DNA of 64,000 nucleotides from Ceratopteris richardii (lineage: Eukaryota; Streptophyta; Polypodiopsida; Polypodiales; Pteridaceae): the NCBI GenBank assembly GCA_020310875.1, contig CM035413.1, forward strand, positions 160,564,306-160,628,305, read 5' to 3'. Below are positions 1 to 12,830 of this stretch, one piece after another (the first letter of the stretch is position 1; every line of letters begins with the position of its first letter). The translations under genes and the position numbers were made by a program. Below the pieces are notes generated by a model. It did not search any database. It saw nothing but the letters and a program-made list of their open reading frames with translations, and was not told where the DNA came from.

Positions 1-594
1 CACTTATCTTAGGGTTTTCTTGTTCCAAGATCCATTGATCTTTTGTTTCATGATTGGTTATATTCTTTTATGCTTGCAATCTAATCGATTTGGAAGTAGA
101 GCTTTCCAAGAAAACAATTGCTTAAGAAGTACAATTATCAATTCATGCAAAGATAAACTCAAACACCTCTTTTTCTGAAGATGCAAATAAATCTTTTCTC
201 AAGATTATTGTTTTTCCTTGGCTAAACAAATAGATCTATCAATTTGCACATAGCTACTTTACTTGACTTTCCTCATTGCAATCATGTCATCTTTTTCAAG
301 ATTAACAAATTTGCTTGGTACTTAGTCAAAAAGCATTCTACATATGCAAAGATAGTCACATTTTACCTTCCCTTCAACAATCTTGATTCAATTTCTTTTA
401 CACACCTGCACTTTACTCTTAAAAGGTATGAGCAACTATCAATTTGCAAGAACTTCACAACTTCTTTATCCCAAAAGGTTAACTCATGCTTTCTTTTCCC
501 AAAAGGCAAGCAAAGAAACCTACCTTTTCATTGTTTCTTTCTTGATTATAGAGTAGTACCTTTTCAATGTGTTCAAATACCATCAACCATGGAA
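1..594 (-). mobile_element. Gy3: leader fragment of a Gy2-like gypsy element
   Basis: This stretch reads, with many substitutions, like the Gy2 leader at about 51640-52220, in the same orientation. Shared landmarks include the opening cacttatcttagggttttc, the words cctgcactttact and ccttttcaatgtgttc, and a closing ataccatcaac. In Gy2 the same sequence leads into the primer-binding site and LTR. Here it stops at about 594 and CoE copia sequence takes over, so the fragment is truncated. No coding capacity is supported; the open frame at 244-645 does not resemble any retroelement protein. Confidence 0.7.
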
Positions 595-1773
595 GATCTA
601 AAGGCTAATTTGATGAGTCAATGTGCATCTTATGCACATTCCTAGTTTTCTTTCCATATTGACAATGCTCACAAAATGAAGAATTAGAGAAAGATGAAAC
701 AAGTAAGTAGCTAAAACAAGAAAGATTTTACATTCCAATATCATATATATGGCCCAAATGGCCATGCCAAATACAAGCAATAGGTTGTTCATTAACAACT
801 AACATGTGTTCTTTCTGTGATACAAATAAAGGATAATGTGAGCCAGCTTAGATTCCTTTTTCGATAACCATATGGCCCTTAGATATGTGAAAGGATTGAG
901 CATTGTAGGCACTCTTGTAATCAAGGTCACTAAGTTGATCAACTAACATCAAACTCTATGATAACTCAGGTACATGACATACATTTTGCATAGTAAATTT
1001 TGTACTATCCATGAGCTGCACAACCACATCTCCACTCTTGAAAACACTGGTAAGAGTTGCCATCTCTTCAAAGTACAAAGATACTTTGCTACATAAGTAG
1101 AGAACCATTCTCTATGTGGTGTCACATGGAAAGAAGTACCACAATCTAGCAACCATGTGTGGGAAAGAAAATCAGCCACAAGAGCCTTAGTAGGCACATT
1201 ATGTTCAAGTGTCACCACATTAGCATCATCCAAAATAGCATTGATTTCTTCAATTTTTTGAGTTAAAGTATATGATGCAAGTAGCTCTTTAACATGCTCA
1301 TCGAGATTTTGTCCTTTACCTTCAACATTCCTCATGCATAGCACTCTTTCTTCATGTTTCTTTTTGTAAGACAATAATGGCATTCAATATTCCTCTTCCT
1401 TGATTTACATCCGCTCTTATTCCATTGACCCTTCTTTTCCTTGCTCTTGCTCTTGCCATGTTGCTACTTCTTTGCTTGGTAAGAATCACAAACATTATAT
1501 GCATCTCCACTCTGAGGCTCAACCATAGAACCTCTATCAATCTCCTCACTCATATATATCATCATAGACTAGTTTACCACCAGATGCACTATAATACATA
1601 TGCAAAATGTATCCCATGATGGTGGCAAGGTGCATAGTAGCAAGACTACTTTCATCTCATTATAAACCATTTTTTTATTATGTAATTAGGAAAATAAAGC
1701 TTCAACATCATTTAGATGAACAAAAACATTATTTGTGCTCTTCATGAAAAGGTCATAGAACTCTCTCATTAGA
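595..1773 (-). pseudogene. CoE gag-protease remnant, distal part (copia)
   Basis: Reading leftwards on the minus strand there is a lysine-rich gag tail and a zinc-knuckle-like CHYC segment (about 1420-1340). A copia protease core follows at about 1150-1110, reading LLDCGTSFHVTPHREWF, and then a gag-pre-integrase-type C-E-H-C segment near 700-600. The protease signature D-S-G-A-S has decayed to D-C-G-T-S. Frameshifts and stops separate all the pieces. The proximal gag half lies 31 kb away at 33098-33480, because CoB inserted between them. The remains match the Ty1/copia order gag, protease, integrase. The integrase core, reverse transcriptase and LTRs are absent from the window. Confidence 0.65.
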
Positions 1774-2830
1774 TGTTGGTGCAAATTCCAAGCCTTCACA
1801 CTTGGCTAGGCATTGGAAGCATTATGTGCAATTGCTAGAAGAACCACATGAATCATTGCTTATGGTTTTACCATTACTTTTTGTAAAAGTTATTTTGACT
1901 TAGAAGAATCTTGTAAAAGCCACTAAACTAATGGAGTTAGGAGAACTTTATGTTACACATTTCTTTGAGATAATATCTCCTTGTTTAGAGGAAGAAATTT
2001 TAGGTGGAAGTGCATTTGAATTTCAAAATTCAAATTTGAAGAGAGTCACTATAAAACTAGCTTGAAATCTCGCGGCCATTGTGCCCCCATTACTGAGCTT
2101 AGAGTTGATCATTTGATGTAATTGAGAGGCTCACACTATAGCCTACTCCTATCACCATCATTGGGAATCATATTCATGCCAATGATCATGTACAACATTG
2201 CTAAATAATACATTACTTTGATGATTCCATCTACATTCATCTGTGTCATTGTCACTCACAACAATGAACTTGTATTGCTCGTATCGCAGTGATGTCTCCA
2301 TCCTTTTTAATGTTCTATAGCTCGTTGGAACAAGATGAAAGTCTATTACAAGCTTTCAAAGTTTGAAGAAGTTTCATTCAGCCAACTGGGAGAAAAGCCT
2401 CTCGAAGTGATCACTAGTCATTCTCTACAGAGTTCCTAAAAATTTGGGGGGTAAGCTTCTACTTGTTAGATTGCTCAGAGTACAGTCTATCATTTTACAT
2501 GATTCCACTTGGAATCCTTAGCTCTCTAAGCTAATTATATACCCTCATAAGGAAGTTTTGTAATTGCTACTGTACTATGAGCACTAAGCAAAACTTCCAA
2601 CAGGTGTAAAGACCAAAACAACAATTTTTTGGTCATAAGCTAGATGCAAACTTATCTATTTTGATCCTATTGTTTGAAACATCATCTCCAAAGTACATAG
2701 GCACTTATTTAGTGTCATTGGAAAGCTAAAGGGGCTTAGAACTTAACTCGGATGCAACATAGGGCTGGTACAAAGTAGGGATTAGAAGTACCAACTCATT
2801 TCTTGAGGTGTCCATCCATCTTTCCCAACA
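1774..2830 (+). repeat. CoB 5' LTR
   Basis: It begins TGTTGGTGCAAATTCC and ends CTTTCCCAACA immediately before the primer-binding site. It aligns over its whole length with 7031-8070 plus 33070-33092. A TATA-like word TATAAAA lies at 2050-2056, the likely promoter of the element. Confidence 0.9.
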
Positions 2831-2831
2831 A

Positions 2832-2843
2832 TGGTATCTGAGC
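2832..2843 (+). other. CoB primer-binding site
   Basis: TGGTATCTGAGC lies one base after the LTR. It matches the complement of the 3' end of initiator tRNA-Met (TGGTATCAGAGC) except for one base, the usual copia primer. Confidence 0.85.
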
Positions 2844-2856
2844 AACTTGAGGTAAA

Positions 2857-5800
2857 ATGGGAGATGGTTTTCTTTATTTTTTTGATAATTGGACAAGAAA
2901 AACTACCAAGCATGGTCCTTGAGGATGAAGACATACTTGAATAGAAGGAATCTCTATGGATACATATCAAGAGATGAGGAGATGTGCATTTTCAGAAGCA
3001 AAGGACAACCTACAAGAGAGGAGCTTGAAAGACTCAACTCATTGTATGCCAAAGATGCATTTGCAAGGTCATACCTCCTTAAATCTATCTCTGACTTCCT
3101 TCTTCCACACATTAGGAACTGTAAGACATCCTAAGAGACTTGGCATACATTGTCTTTATATTTCTCTTCCAACACAAGGGCTAGGAAGAACCAATTGTGG
3201 ATTGAGTTTAGCTCTCAAAGGAAGCAACCCAAGCAAAGTGTTTGAGAGTATGTCACCAAGTTCAAGGATGTGGCTGACCAATTGGCAAGCATAGGAGAGG
3301 ATATTGAAGAGGAGCAAATTGTGAGACAAGTAATCAATGGTATTAAAGCAGATGACAAATGGGAAAGCTTCACAACTGCCATGGACTTGTACATGGACAT
3401 GCACACTCCAGATCTTACCACAATCATGGGGCAACTCTTTACCCATGAATCCAAGCTAAAAAAAAATGGAGATTCATCAAGAGGTAATAACTCTTCTGCC
3501 CTATACACAGATAACGGAAAGTCTAAAGAGAAAGGGAAAAGAAAAAAGAGTGAAGATGAAGATACTACTTGTCAAGCTAACTATGCAAGAAGAAGCAGGA
3601 ACTCAAGAGTTAGGGGTAGAGGAGGTAAGCAATGCAGGGGGAGACCCTTCAACTCCTCCCTATGTAATATTTATGGTTTATCAAATTACACGGCACATGA
3701 GTGTTACACGAACTTCAAGAATCAGAGAGGTAGAGGTTTCCAAAGAGGTGGCTACACACAACCAAGAGGAAGATTCAACCATCATCAAGGCTACAACAAC
3801 AACTACAACAACAATTACAATAACAACTACCAAGGAGGCTACAAATCAAGGAAAGAATACAACAATTACACAGAGGATCAAGAGGATTCCCTTGTGATTA
3901 GGAACATGCCTTCAAAGAAGGATGTTCAAACCATGTGGCAGACAATGTAGCTCTTCTCTCTGACCTTGAGGAACCCAAGGGAAAGCACCAAGTGCAAACA
4001 GGTGATGACACCAAGCATTCAGTGGTCAAGGTAGGAAATGTTAAAACCTCTGATGGGAATAGAAATTAGTTGAGCAGGTTCTATATGTACCTACAATTAC
4101 CAAGAACTTGATGAGTGTTGGATGGATTGTGGAAAAGGGTTTGCAGGTTAGGTTCAACAAATATGGAGCATTTGTGGAGTACTCCCAACATGGATTCAAG
4201 AGAATTTCCAAGGGAGAAAAGACAGGTAGATTATTTACATTTGAACTTGAACATACAAGGAATATTGCACTTTATAATTACCAAGATCAAACATTGTAAG
4301 AGCTTGATATTTGGCATAAAAGATTACACATATTGGTGAGAGAAACTTAAAGAAAATATGTAGAGATCAATGTGTGCTTGGGATACCTAATGTATCCAAG
4401 CAACACATGATCTATAAATGTGGTGCATGTCAGTTTGGAAGATCTCACAGGTTACCCTTCTCAAAGAAAGGCTACAAGCATGAAGATTACTTGGAGCTTG
4501 TCCGCACAGATGTGTGGGGACCAAGTAAAGATCCCTCAATTTTTTGATGAAGGTATTATGTATCTTTCATTGATGATTTTAGTAGGTGGACTATCTTATA
4601 TTTAATGAAGCACAAAGATGAAGTGTTCAATTGCTTTAAGAAGTATATTGCACTTGTGGAAAACCAAACAGGAAGAAGCCTAAAGAGACTAAGGTCAGAT
4701 GGAGTAGGTGAGTACTTCTCAAATGATTTGATGCATTCTTGCAAGATAGAGGAATCAAAAGGGAAATTATAGCAAGGTATACCCTTGAGCAAAATGGGGT
4801 GATAGAGAGGAGAAATAGGTTGATTGTTGAAATAGCTGGCTCAATGCTAAATGATTAAAAGTTACCTAATTATTTGTGGGAAGAGAGTGTATCTACTACC
4901 ACTTATCTTGTTAACAGGTTGCCATCCAAATCACTCTATGGGATGAGCCCATATGAAGCATGGCATGGTAGAAGGCCATCACTTGATCATTGCAAGATCT
5001 TTCGATGTGTAGCTTATGTGCATATCCCATCTCAGATTAGAGGTAAATTAGACCCTAAGGCAGAGAAGTGCATCTTCATAGGGTATGATTTAAATCAGAA
5101 AGTATACAAGTTCTATAATCCATCCAACAAAGTTTTTATGGTCAGTAGAGATGTGTTTGATGAGAATGACTCTTGGTTTCAAAGTGAATGCAGGAAGGTT
5201 AAGTTTCCATATGACTTGGAAGAGGCGTTTCCAAGCCTCACCAAGGAAGAGCCAAACTAGATTGAAGACATCAAATCAGATGATGAGGAAATCATCAACC
5301 TAGAAGAATTCAAGGCATGGAAATCAAAGGGCGAGGTCAAGATGAAAAATTTGGAGGACATACCTGAATGATCCAATCAAGCAATTAGAAGATCACAGAG
5401 GGAGAGCAAGAAACCAACCAGATATGGGTACGACACTTCTTTAGTTACCAAGCATTCCATTTATCTTGCTAAAGATTTACCACTTGAAGAACCTTCATCA
5501 TATGAAGAGGGAAAGACCAAAGCAGAATGGAAGGAAGCTATGGATGAAGAAATTGAAGAACTCAAGGAGAATGACACTTGGGAGCTAGTGCCAAAAAGGG
5601 AGTCTATGAAGGTAATTGGTTCTAGATGGATTTACAAAATCAAAACAAATCTAGATGGATCAATAAATAAGTATAAATCTAGACTTGTGGCTGAGGGTTT
5701 TGCACAAACCCAAGGAGTTGATTATGAAGAGAATGTCTCTGCTGTGGCCAAAATGTCAAGCATCAGGGTATTGGTAAGTGTGGCTGCATCAAGAAATTGG

Positions 5801-6990
5801 AATATGTACCAATTGGATGTGAAAAATGCTTTTCTAAATGGTTGGATTTCAGAATAGGTCTACATGGATCAACCTCTTGGCTATGAGGACCCAAGCAAGG
5901 TAACATATGTGTGCAAACTAAACAAAGCTCTTTATGGATTGAAGCAGGCACCTAGGGCATGGAATCATAGGCTGACTACCTATCTCCAAGATCAAGGATT
6001 CAACAAGAGACGTAATTCAGAGGTGATATACCTATGTGTGTATGTTGATAATATCATACTTATAGGTAGTAATGCCAATGGCATCAAGCAAATCAAGAAT
6101 CAAATGATGCAAGAGTTCAAGATTAGGGATCTAGGGTCACTAAAGTATTTTCTTAGACTTGAGTTAGTTTACACCAAATTTGGAATTTATATTACTCAAA
6201 GAAAGTATGTGCAGGACATGTTGAAGAAGTTTCACTTGGAGGATGCCAAGATAGCTAGCACTCCTATGGAGGTAAATAAAAAATTAAGTGCTCATGAAGG
6301 TGATGTGCTTAAAAATATTGCAGGATACCAAAGCATAGTTGGAAGCCTAACCTATGCTACATTGACAATGATTAATATTGCCTATGGAGTAAGTGTTTTA
6401 AGTCAATTTATGCACAAACCTAGAGCACCTCACTTGGAAGTTGCCAAAAGGATTTTGAAGTATCTCAAGGGTACTCAAAATCAAGGCTTATACTTTCCAT
6501 ATACTTCAGATTTGGACATCAAGATATACTCAGATGTAGATTAGCAGGTTGTAAGGATGATAGGAGGAGTACCTCATGTTATCTTTCATTTGCAGGTGAT
6601 CAGCCCATTTCATGGTCTTCCAAGAAGCAACCTACTGTTGCTCTATCTTCAACAGAGGCTGAATACAGAGGATTAGCCAATGCTACTCAGGAAGCCATAT
6701 GGATCACATTGCTATATGCAGATTTGGGATTACATTCTAACTCACCAATGATTTTTGGTGAAAATACTAGTTCTTTACATCTTGTAGCAAATCCTATCTA
6801 TCATGCAAGGACCAAGCATATAGAGGTTCATAACCACTATGTGAGAGAAAAGCTATTAAGCAAGGAAATTCAATTGGCATACTTATCAACTAATATGCAA
6901 TGTGCAGACTTATTGACCAAAGCACTTGATGGTACTAAACTTTGCAGGTTTAAAGCTATGATTGGATTTCATGACATTCAAGAGGATTGA
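2857..6990 (+). pseudogene. CoB gag-pol remnant (copia order)
   Basis: The order is gag, protease, integrase, reverse transcriptase, RNase H, which defines Ty1/copia. Gag (starting at an ATG at 2857 and broken within about 30 codons) resumes at 2889-3134 with NYQAWSLRMKTYL, then 3270-3950 with a basic RGRGG-rich tail and an Asn/Tyr-rich stretch. The protease is unreadable near 3950-4050. Integrase pieces lie at 4400-5260, for example YLVNRLPSKSLYGMSPYEAW. Reverse transcriptase runs 5540-6544 with [21 protein letters not shown] and a catalytic motif altered to Y-V-D-N. RNase H with [12 protein letters not shown] runs to the stop at 6990. Many stops and frameshifts are present, so no product is expected. 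Confidence 0.9.
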
Positions 6991-7018
6991 TGAAGAACAC
7001 CAAGCCAAGATGTTTGGC

Positions 7019-7030
7019 TTGAGGGGGAGC
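7019..7030 (+). other. CoB polypurine tract
   Basis: TTGAGGGGGAGC directly precedes the 3' LTR. This is the standard plus-strand primer position, and nearly the same word is found in CoA and CoC. Confidence 0.85.
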
Positions 7031-8070
7031 TATTGATTCAAATTCCAAACCTTTACACTTGGCTAGGCATTGGAAGCATTATGTGCAATTCCTAGAAGAA
7101 CCACATGAACAATTGCTTATGGTTTTACCATTACTTTTTGTAAAAGTTATTTTGACTTAGAAGAATCTTGTAAAAGCCACTAAACTCGTGGAATTAGGAG
7201 AACTTTATGATATGAGTTTCCTTGAGATAATATCTCCTTGTTTAGAGGAAGAACTTTTAGGTGGAAGTGCATTTGAATTTCAAAATTCAAATTTGAAGAG
7301 AGTCACTATAAAAGTAGCTTGAAATACCATGGCCATTGTGCCCCCATTACTGAGCTTAGAGTTGATCATTTGATGTAATTGAGAGGCTCACACTGTAACA
7401 TACTCCTATCACCATCATTGGACATCATATTCATGCCAATGATCATGTACAACATTGCTACATAATACATAACTTTGATGATTACATCTACATTCATCTC
7501 TATCATTGTCACTTAGAACAGTGAACTTGTGTGGCTCATATCACACTGATTGCACCATCATTGTTAATGTTATATAGCTCATTGGAACAAGCTCAAAGTT
7601 CTATTACAAGCTGTCAAAGTTTGAAGAAGTTTCATTCAGCCAATTGGGAGAAACGCGTCTTGAAGTGCTCACTGGTCATTCTCTACAAAGTTCCTAAAAA
7701 GTTGGGGGTAAGCTTCTACTTGTTAAAGTGATTGCTCATAGTATAGTCTATCATTTTGTGATATGACTTGGAATTATATCTCTCTAAGCTAATTAGATAT
7801 GCTTAGAAGGAGTTTTTCTAATTGCTACTGTAGTATGAGCACTGAGTAGAACTTCTAGCAGATGTCAAGACCAAAATAGCAATTTTTTGGTCATAAGCTA
7901 GATGCAAACTTATTTGTTTTGATCCTATTCTTTGAAGCATCATCTCCAAAGTACATAGGCATGTATTTAGTGTCATTGAAAAGATAAAGGGGCCTAAAAC
8001 TCAACTCTAAAGTAACATTGGGCTGATACATAGCAGGGATTAGCAGTACCAACTCATTTCTTGAGGTGTT
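7031..8070 (+). repeat. CoB 3' LTR, left part
   Basis: It aligns with 1774-2812. The terminal TG has mutated (it starts TATTGATTCAAATTCC where the 5' LTR has TGTTGGTGCAAATTCC). It stops at GAGGTGTT where CoC inserted; the last 23 bases are at 33070-33092. Confidence 0.9.
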
Positions 8071-8884
8071 TGTTAAAAGATATGCATTTCTAGGGCAAGC
8101 TCAAGTTTTTTTTTTATAAAATAACTCGATTTGAAGGCTTTTGATCCTTAGGAAAGTCAAATTATAAATTTTAAGGTGAAACTTTATCCAAAAGGAGGCA
8201 TTGGACCACCAAAAGCCACTCCAATGAAGAGACAAAGTCACAAGTCAAGTAAAGAGACAAGGAGGGCATGTGAAGAGACATGGAGGACATATGAAGAGTC
8301 ATAGAAGGCTCTCATGGCTATAAAGACCATCCAAGCTCATTCAAGGTGTATCTTGATTCTAGGAAGTTGGGGTGTTGCATATATATGTGCCATTGAGCCA
8401 TAGGCTCTCATAGATGCTCTTATTCTCTTGTATATCTCTCCTACCCTTTCCAAAGGGTGCTCCATTTCTGTTGCAGCCTGTTAGGACTTCAATTTCTCTT
8501 TGTAGGCAGCTCCAATCTGAGAGTTCTTGTACTTTCTCGAAATCTTATAAAGCAAGGATTGTATTACAAAATATATTTTGGCAAAACACATCTTGTACTG
8601 TGAGATATAGCTATTTCTTTTTCTGCTGTTCTATCCCGAAACCTACTAGGAATAATGGGCTGTCTTGTGTGACTCAGTTGACAGGTCTACATGTGTCCAA
8701 ATTTAGTTATTGATAGCTCATTGGAAAGCTCGTATGGTCTAATTTTTGTGGCTAAAAGGTCTTCTGCATTGTATTCAGGAATTGTGAGATATTCGAGTTG
8801 TAGTGAGTACTCGTTTGAAGGCAAATATGTCTTGGGAAGAGTCCAAGCTTTTTGTTGTGCATTTGGAGGAGAGATCTTCCAAGA
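8071..8884 (+). repeat. CoC 5' LTR
   Basis: It begins TGTTAAAAGATATGC and ends GATCTTCCAAGA, aligning with 32254-33069. The TATA-like word is TATAAAG (8319-8325); the 3' copy has TATATAAAG. Confidence 0.88.
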
Positions 8885-8885
8885 G

Positions 8886-8898
8886 TGATATCAGAGCT
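8886..8898 (+). other. CoC primer-binding site
   Basis: TGATATCAGAGCT follows the LTR by one base. It is the initiator tRNA-Met complement with one G-to-A change. Confidence 0.8.
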
Positions 8899-9088
8899 CC
8901 TTGTGCACATCAAGGAGAGTACAAAGAAGGATGCCAAGCCAAGGAATCAACTATTGAAGCCTTTTCAAATCTTGAAGGAGGTTGCAAACTTGGAGCCAAG
9001 GGGGAGCTTCATCTTCATCACAAAAGGGGACTTCAATTTCAACAAAGGAGGTAATCCCACACCATATTTCAATTTTGGGTGATTCAAG
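8899..9088 (+). other. CoC leader up to the CoA1 insertion point
   Basis: This is untranslated leader between primer site and gag. Its last five bases TCAAG (9084-9088) recur at 28096-28100 just before the CoC gag start, marking the CoA1 target duplication. No other motif was seen. Confidence 0.8.
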
Positions 9089-10121
9089 TGATGGAGAGTG
9101 TTAATCTCCAAAAGAACAAGCTAATCTTGAAATTAGAGCATCTCTATATCAAGAGTAACTCAAAACCTTTCCCAATTTGGAGGATTAATGATCAATTATA
9201 AAGATTTTGGATAAACTCTGAAGAAGATGATTCTACAGAAAGTCTGCTGCACATATCTCTCTCATTGACTTATCAAATGTGTAACGTTTTTTATACAACT
9301 TTGCATAAGGTTTCACCTATAGTTTTTGCACCTCCTCCAAGTTAAATCATTCCAAAAGACTCAGTAAATCTTGAGAAATGACTTCAACAAATCACCTATG
9401 TCTAAAACTGTTCTTCTGAGAAGTCGATTCAGACACCTGTAACTTCTACCACTTGGTTCTCTCAATCTAAACCCCATTTATGGAAATGCTTTTAGCCATA
9501 GATGTCTTAGCTTCCAACTTAGATTTTGACTCCTCACTCATGCAAAACGTTAAATTGTGCACTGAGAAATGATCAAATCTTTGACCATCGAGATTGCGCC
9601 TATTTCAGAAAACAGTGAACACTTCTTCACATATGAATGTTTCTACTCATAATTCTCATAGCCTGTTTACAATTAGGCTCTCAAACTTCAACCATAGACT
9701 CATTAAATATGGACTTAGATGTCTACAAAGGGATTCTTCAAATGATCAAGCACAGAAGGAGAATACACGGAAACATCGGGTGCAATTTTTGTTCATTACC
9801 AGAAAACTTTTACATCTGGATGAGAGAGCTAATCTTCAAACTTCTCAAGTGTCTAATCACTTCTAATTCTTCTGAATTCTTGTATTCATTACTCTCATCC
9901 ATTTGCCCTGACATTTTTCCTTTGTATATATAGTCAAATATTTACAAGCTCATGACTATACAAAAGTATAAATGAACCATCTCTGAATTAATGTGCATAT
10001 GTGTACATATCTTCATCTCCTGGATATGCACTTCCTTCATGCTTCATAACTTGGTCTTTTCTTCAGTCCTTGACTTCAATTCTTCACCAAAACTTCAATT
10101 GTTGATTGCCCTGCACCAACA
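9089..10121 (-). repeat. CoA1 3' LTR
   Basis: On the plus strand it runs from TGATGGAGAGTG to CCTGCACCAACA. It aligns with 14115-14961 plus 27977-28095, with CoA2 54677-55722 and, in the opposite orientation, with both CoA3 LTRs. It contains about 70 bp (near 9280-9350) that the 5' LTR of the same element has lost near 14295. Confidence 0.92.
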
Positions 10122-10133
10122 GCTCCCCCTCAA
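10122..10133 (-). other. CoA1 polypurine tract
   Basis: On the minus strand this is TTGAGGGGGAGC directly before the 3' LTR, identical to the CoA3 tract at 61750-61761. Confidence 0.85.
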
Positions 10134-10143
10134 TCACCAATTG

Positions 10144-12830
10144 AGGTTTTCTCTATCCACATAAGTATCCATAGGTTGATCTCCTATCATCAGGATTACC
10201 TGCCCAATCTGTATCACTATAGATCTTGATGTTTGTATCTGATGTAAAACCATAATACAAACCTTCTTTGAGTGTACCCTTAATGTACCTCAACACTCTT
10301 TGTCCTGCAATCCAATGTTCTTTCTTAGGACAATGCATGAATTGAGACAATACTCCAACTCCATATGACAAGTCAGGCCTAGTTAAAGTAGCATAGATCA
10401 GACTACCAACCAAATTTTGATATAGCTTCATGTCCTTGAACTCTTCTCCTCCATATCTGCTCAATTTGTGATTCACCTCCATTGGAGTAGGTGCTACCCT
10501 GCAATCATTCATCTTAAACTTGATCAACAAGTTTCTCAAATACCTTTCTTGAGTTACATACACTCCATGTTGAGTGTATGAGATCTCCATGCCCAAGAAA
10601 TATGACAAGTCTCCCAAGTCACTGATCTTGAACTCTTTCTCCGTTTGCTTCTTTAGGCTTTGAATGCCTTTCTCATCTATACCTGTAAGAATTATATCAT
10701 CAACATATATGTACATGTAAATGAACCCATCATCACTTGCTTTAACAAGCAAGCTACTATCTGCTTTAGATACTTGGAAACCAAGTTCTTTCAAGAACTT
10801 CACAAGTCTATAATTCCATGCCCTTGGGGCCTGCTTCAAACCATACAAAGCTCTCTTGAGCTTACATACATAATCTGGATACCTTTCATCTCTGAATCCT
10901 TGTGGTTGCTCCATGAAAACATATAAAACCATTTAGAAAAGCATTCTTCACATCTAATTGACATAACTTCCAACCTTTACATGCAGCAATGGCTATGAGT
11001 GTCCTGATGGTTGTCATCTTTGCCACAGGACTATAGGTCTCATCATAATCTATACCATATGTCTGAGCAAACCCTTTCATAACAAGTCTAGCTTTATACC
11101 TAGACACACTTCCATCTACAAACCTCTTTGTCTTGTAGACCCATTTACATCCAATGATCTTCTGACTATTTGGTTTAGGAACCAAATCCCATGTCTCATT
11201 CTCCATCAATGCATCATACTCTTCTTGCATAGCTTTCTCCCAATTTTCCTTACCTTTTGCCTCTTCATATGTAGAAGGGTCTTCATCTGCCTTTATCATA
11301 TAAGCATAATCTTTGGTAGCCAAAAAAGAAGTATCATAGCTATACCTTGTAGGTTGCCATTTGTGTCTTGATGACCTTCTGAGTTCTCCACTTCTTGAGG
11401 TTTCTGGTTCATCACACTCTGGATCAAATCTTGGCACTTCTTCAACTTCAACCTGTACTTCATTGTTCTCTTCTTCATCAAATATCTGAACCTTTGATTA
11501 CCTTTCTTTTGATTCACAACTTCTTCATCACATAAATATTGATTGTACCTGCATACCAAGTACCTTGCTCATCAAATGTAAAATCCTTTGACACTAGGAA
11601 ATGTTTTGTGGATGGACTCCACAACCTATATCCCATCTGCTTATCATCATATCCAATAAACACATACTTTTCAGCTTTGGGTTCCAATTTGTGCCTTAAT
11701 TGAGATGGCACATATGCATATGCCAAACATCCAAATACTTTGCAATGATCTAGAGTAGGTCTCTTACCCCACCATGCCTCATATGGTGTCATACCCTGCA
11801 AAGCTTTACATGGTAACCTATTAACCAAATATGTGGCTGTATTCACAGCCTCAGCCCACAAATAATTTGCGCAATTTTTCTTCTTCATCATGGATCTTGC
11901 AAACTCAACAAGAGTTCTATTCCTCCTTTCTGCTACACCATTTTGTTGAGGAGAGTACCTGCAAGTAATTTCCCTTTTTATACCTGCATTCCACAAGTAA
12001 TCACTGAACTCATTAGAAAAATACTCTCCCCCTCCATCTGACCTTAGTCTCTTCAACTTATGGCCTGTAATTCTCTCTGCATACACATGATAATGTTTGA
12101 AAGTATTGAATACCTCTGACTTATCTTTGATCACATAGATAGTGATCCATCTGGTAGCATCATCAACATAAATCACATAGTACCTTGAACCATTGATACT
12201 AAAATCGTTTGATGGTCCCCACACATCTCTGTGTACCAACTCAAGCTTCTCTGAATACATAAAACCATGCTTGGAATAAGATTGCTTATGAGCCTTACCC
12301 AATTGACATGCCTCACATCTGTATGTCATATGTTGACCTGCAACATTAGGCAATCCAAGCAGTGAACCATTATTAACCATATCTTTGATACCTCTTTCAT
12401 TGAAATGTCCAAGCCTTTTGTGCCAAAGATCTAACTCAGAGATCTTATGTCCACCATAAGTGAACAAGGCATGACCAACATTACCTTGAATCTTCAATGT
12501 GAACAATCTTCCTTCTTTCTTTCCTGAAACAATTTTTTTATACCCATTGCTAGGGTCTTCCACAAACACTCCATTAGTGAACCTAACTTCATAACCTTTT
12601 TCAACAATTTGTCCTGCACTTATCAGATGCTTAGGAATTGTAAGAACATACAAAACCTTACTCAAGAGAGTACTACCCTTGGCCTTCACTGATCCAATTG
12701 ACTTTACATTGTGCTTTGTATTGTCACTTGTTTGAAATACATGGTTAGTTACCTTACTATCCAAATCAGTCATCAAAGCTATGTTACCACTCAGGTGATT
12801 GCTACACCCTGAGTCAATGTAGAAGACTCT
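10144..12830 (-). pseudogene. CoA1 pol remnant (protease end, integrase, reverse transcriptase)
   Basis: Integrase is long and readable (12776-11514), with the pre-integrase segment LWHKRLGHFN and CEACQLGKAHK, then RSDGGGEYF and QQNGVAERRNRT. Reverse transcriptase runs 11437-10153 with [21 protein letters not shown] and the catalytic Y-V-D-D. Lesions relative to CoA3 are an in-frame TAA at 12831-12833 just upstream of the protease, a frameshift near 11514-11560 in the integrase-RT linker, a short deletion that shifts the frame near 10920, and loss of most of RNase H at about 10155, so that pol runs straight into the end of the gene. The element cannot make a complete polyprotein. Confidence 0.92.

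Noticed and set aside
9089..10121. CoA1 LTRs treated as two solo LTRs
   Set aside because: The TCAAG duplication at 9084-9088 and 28096-28100, plus primer site and polypurine tract, show a single element split by Gy1.
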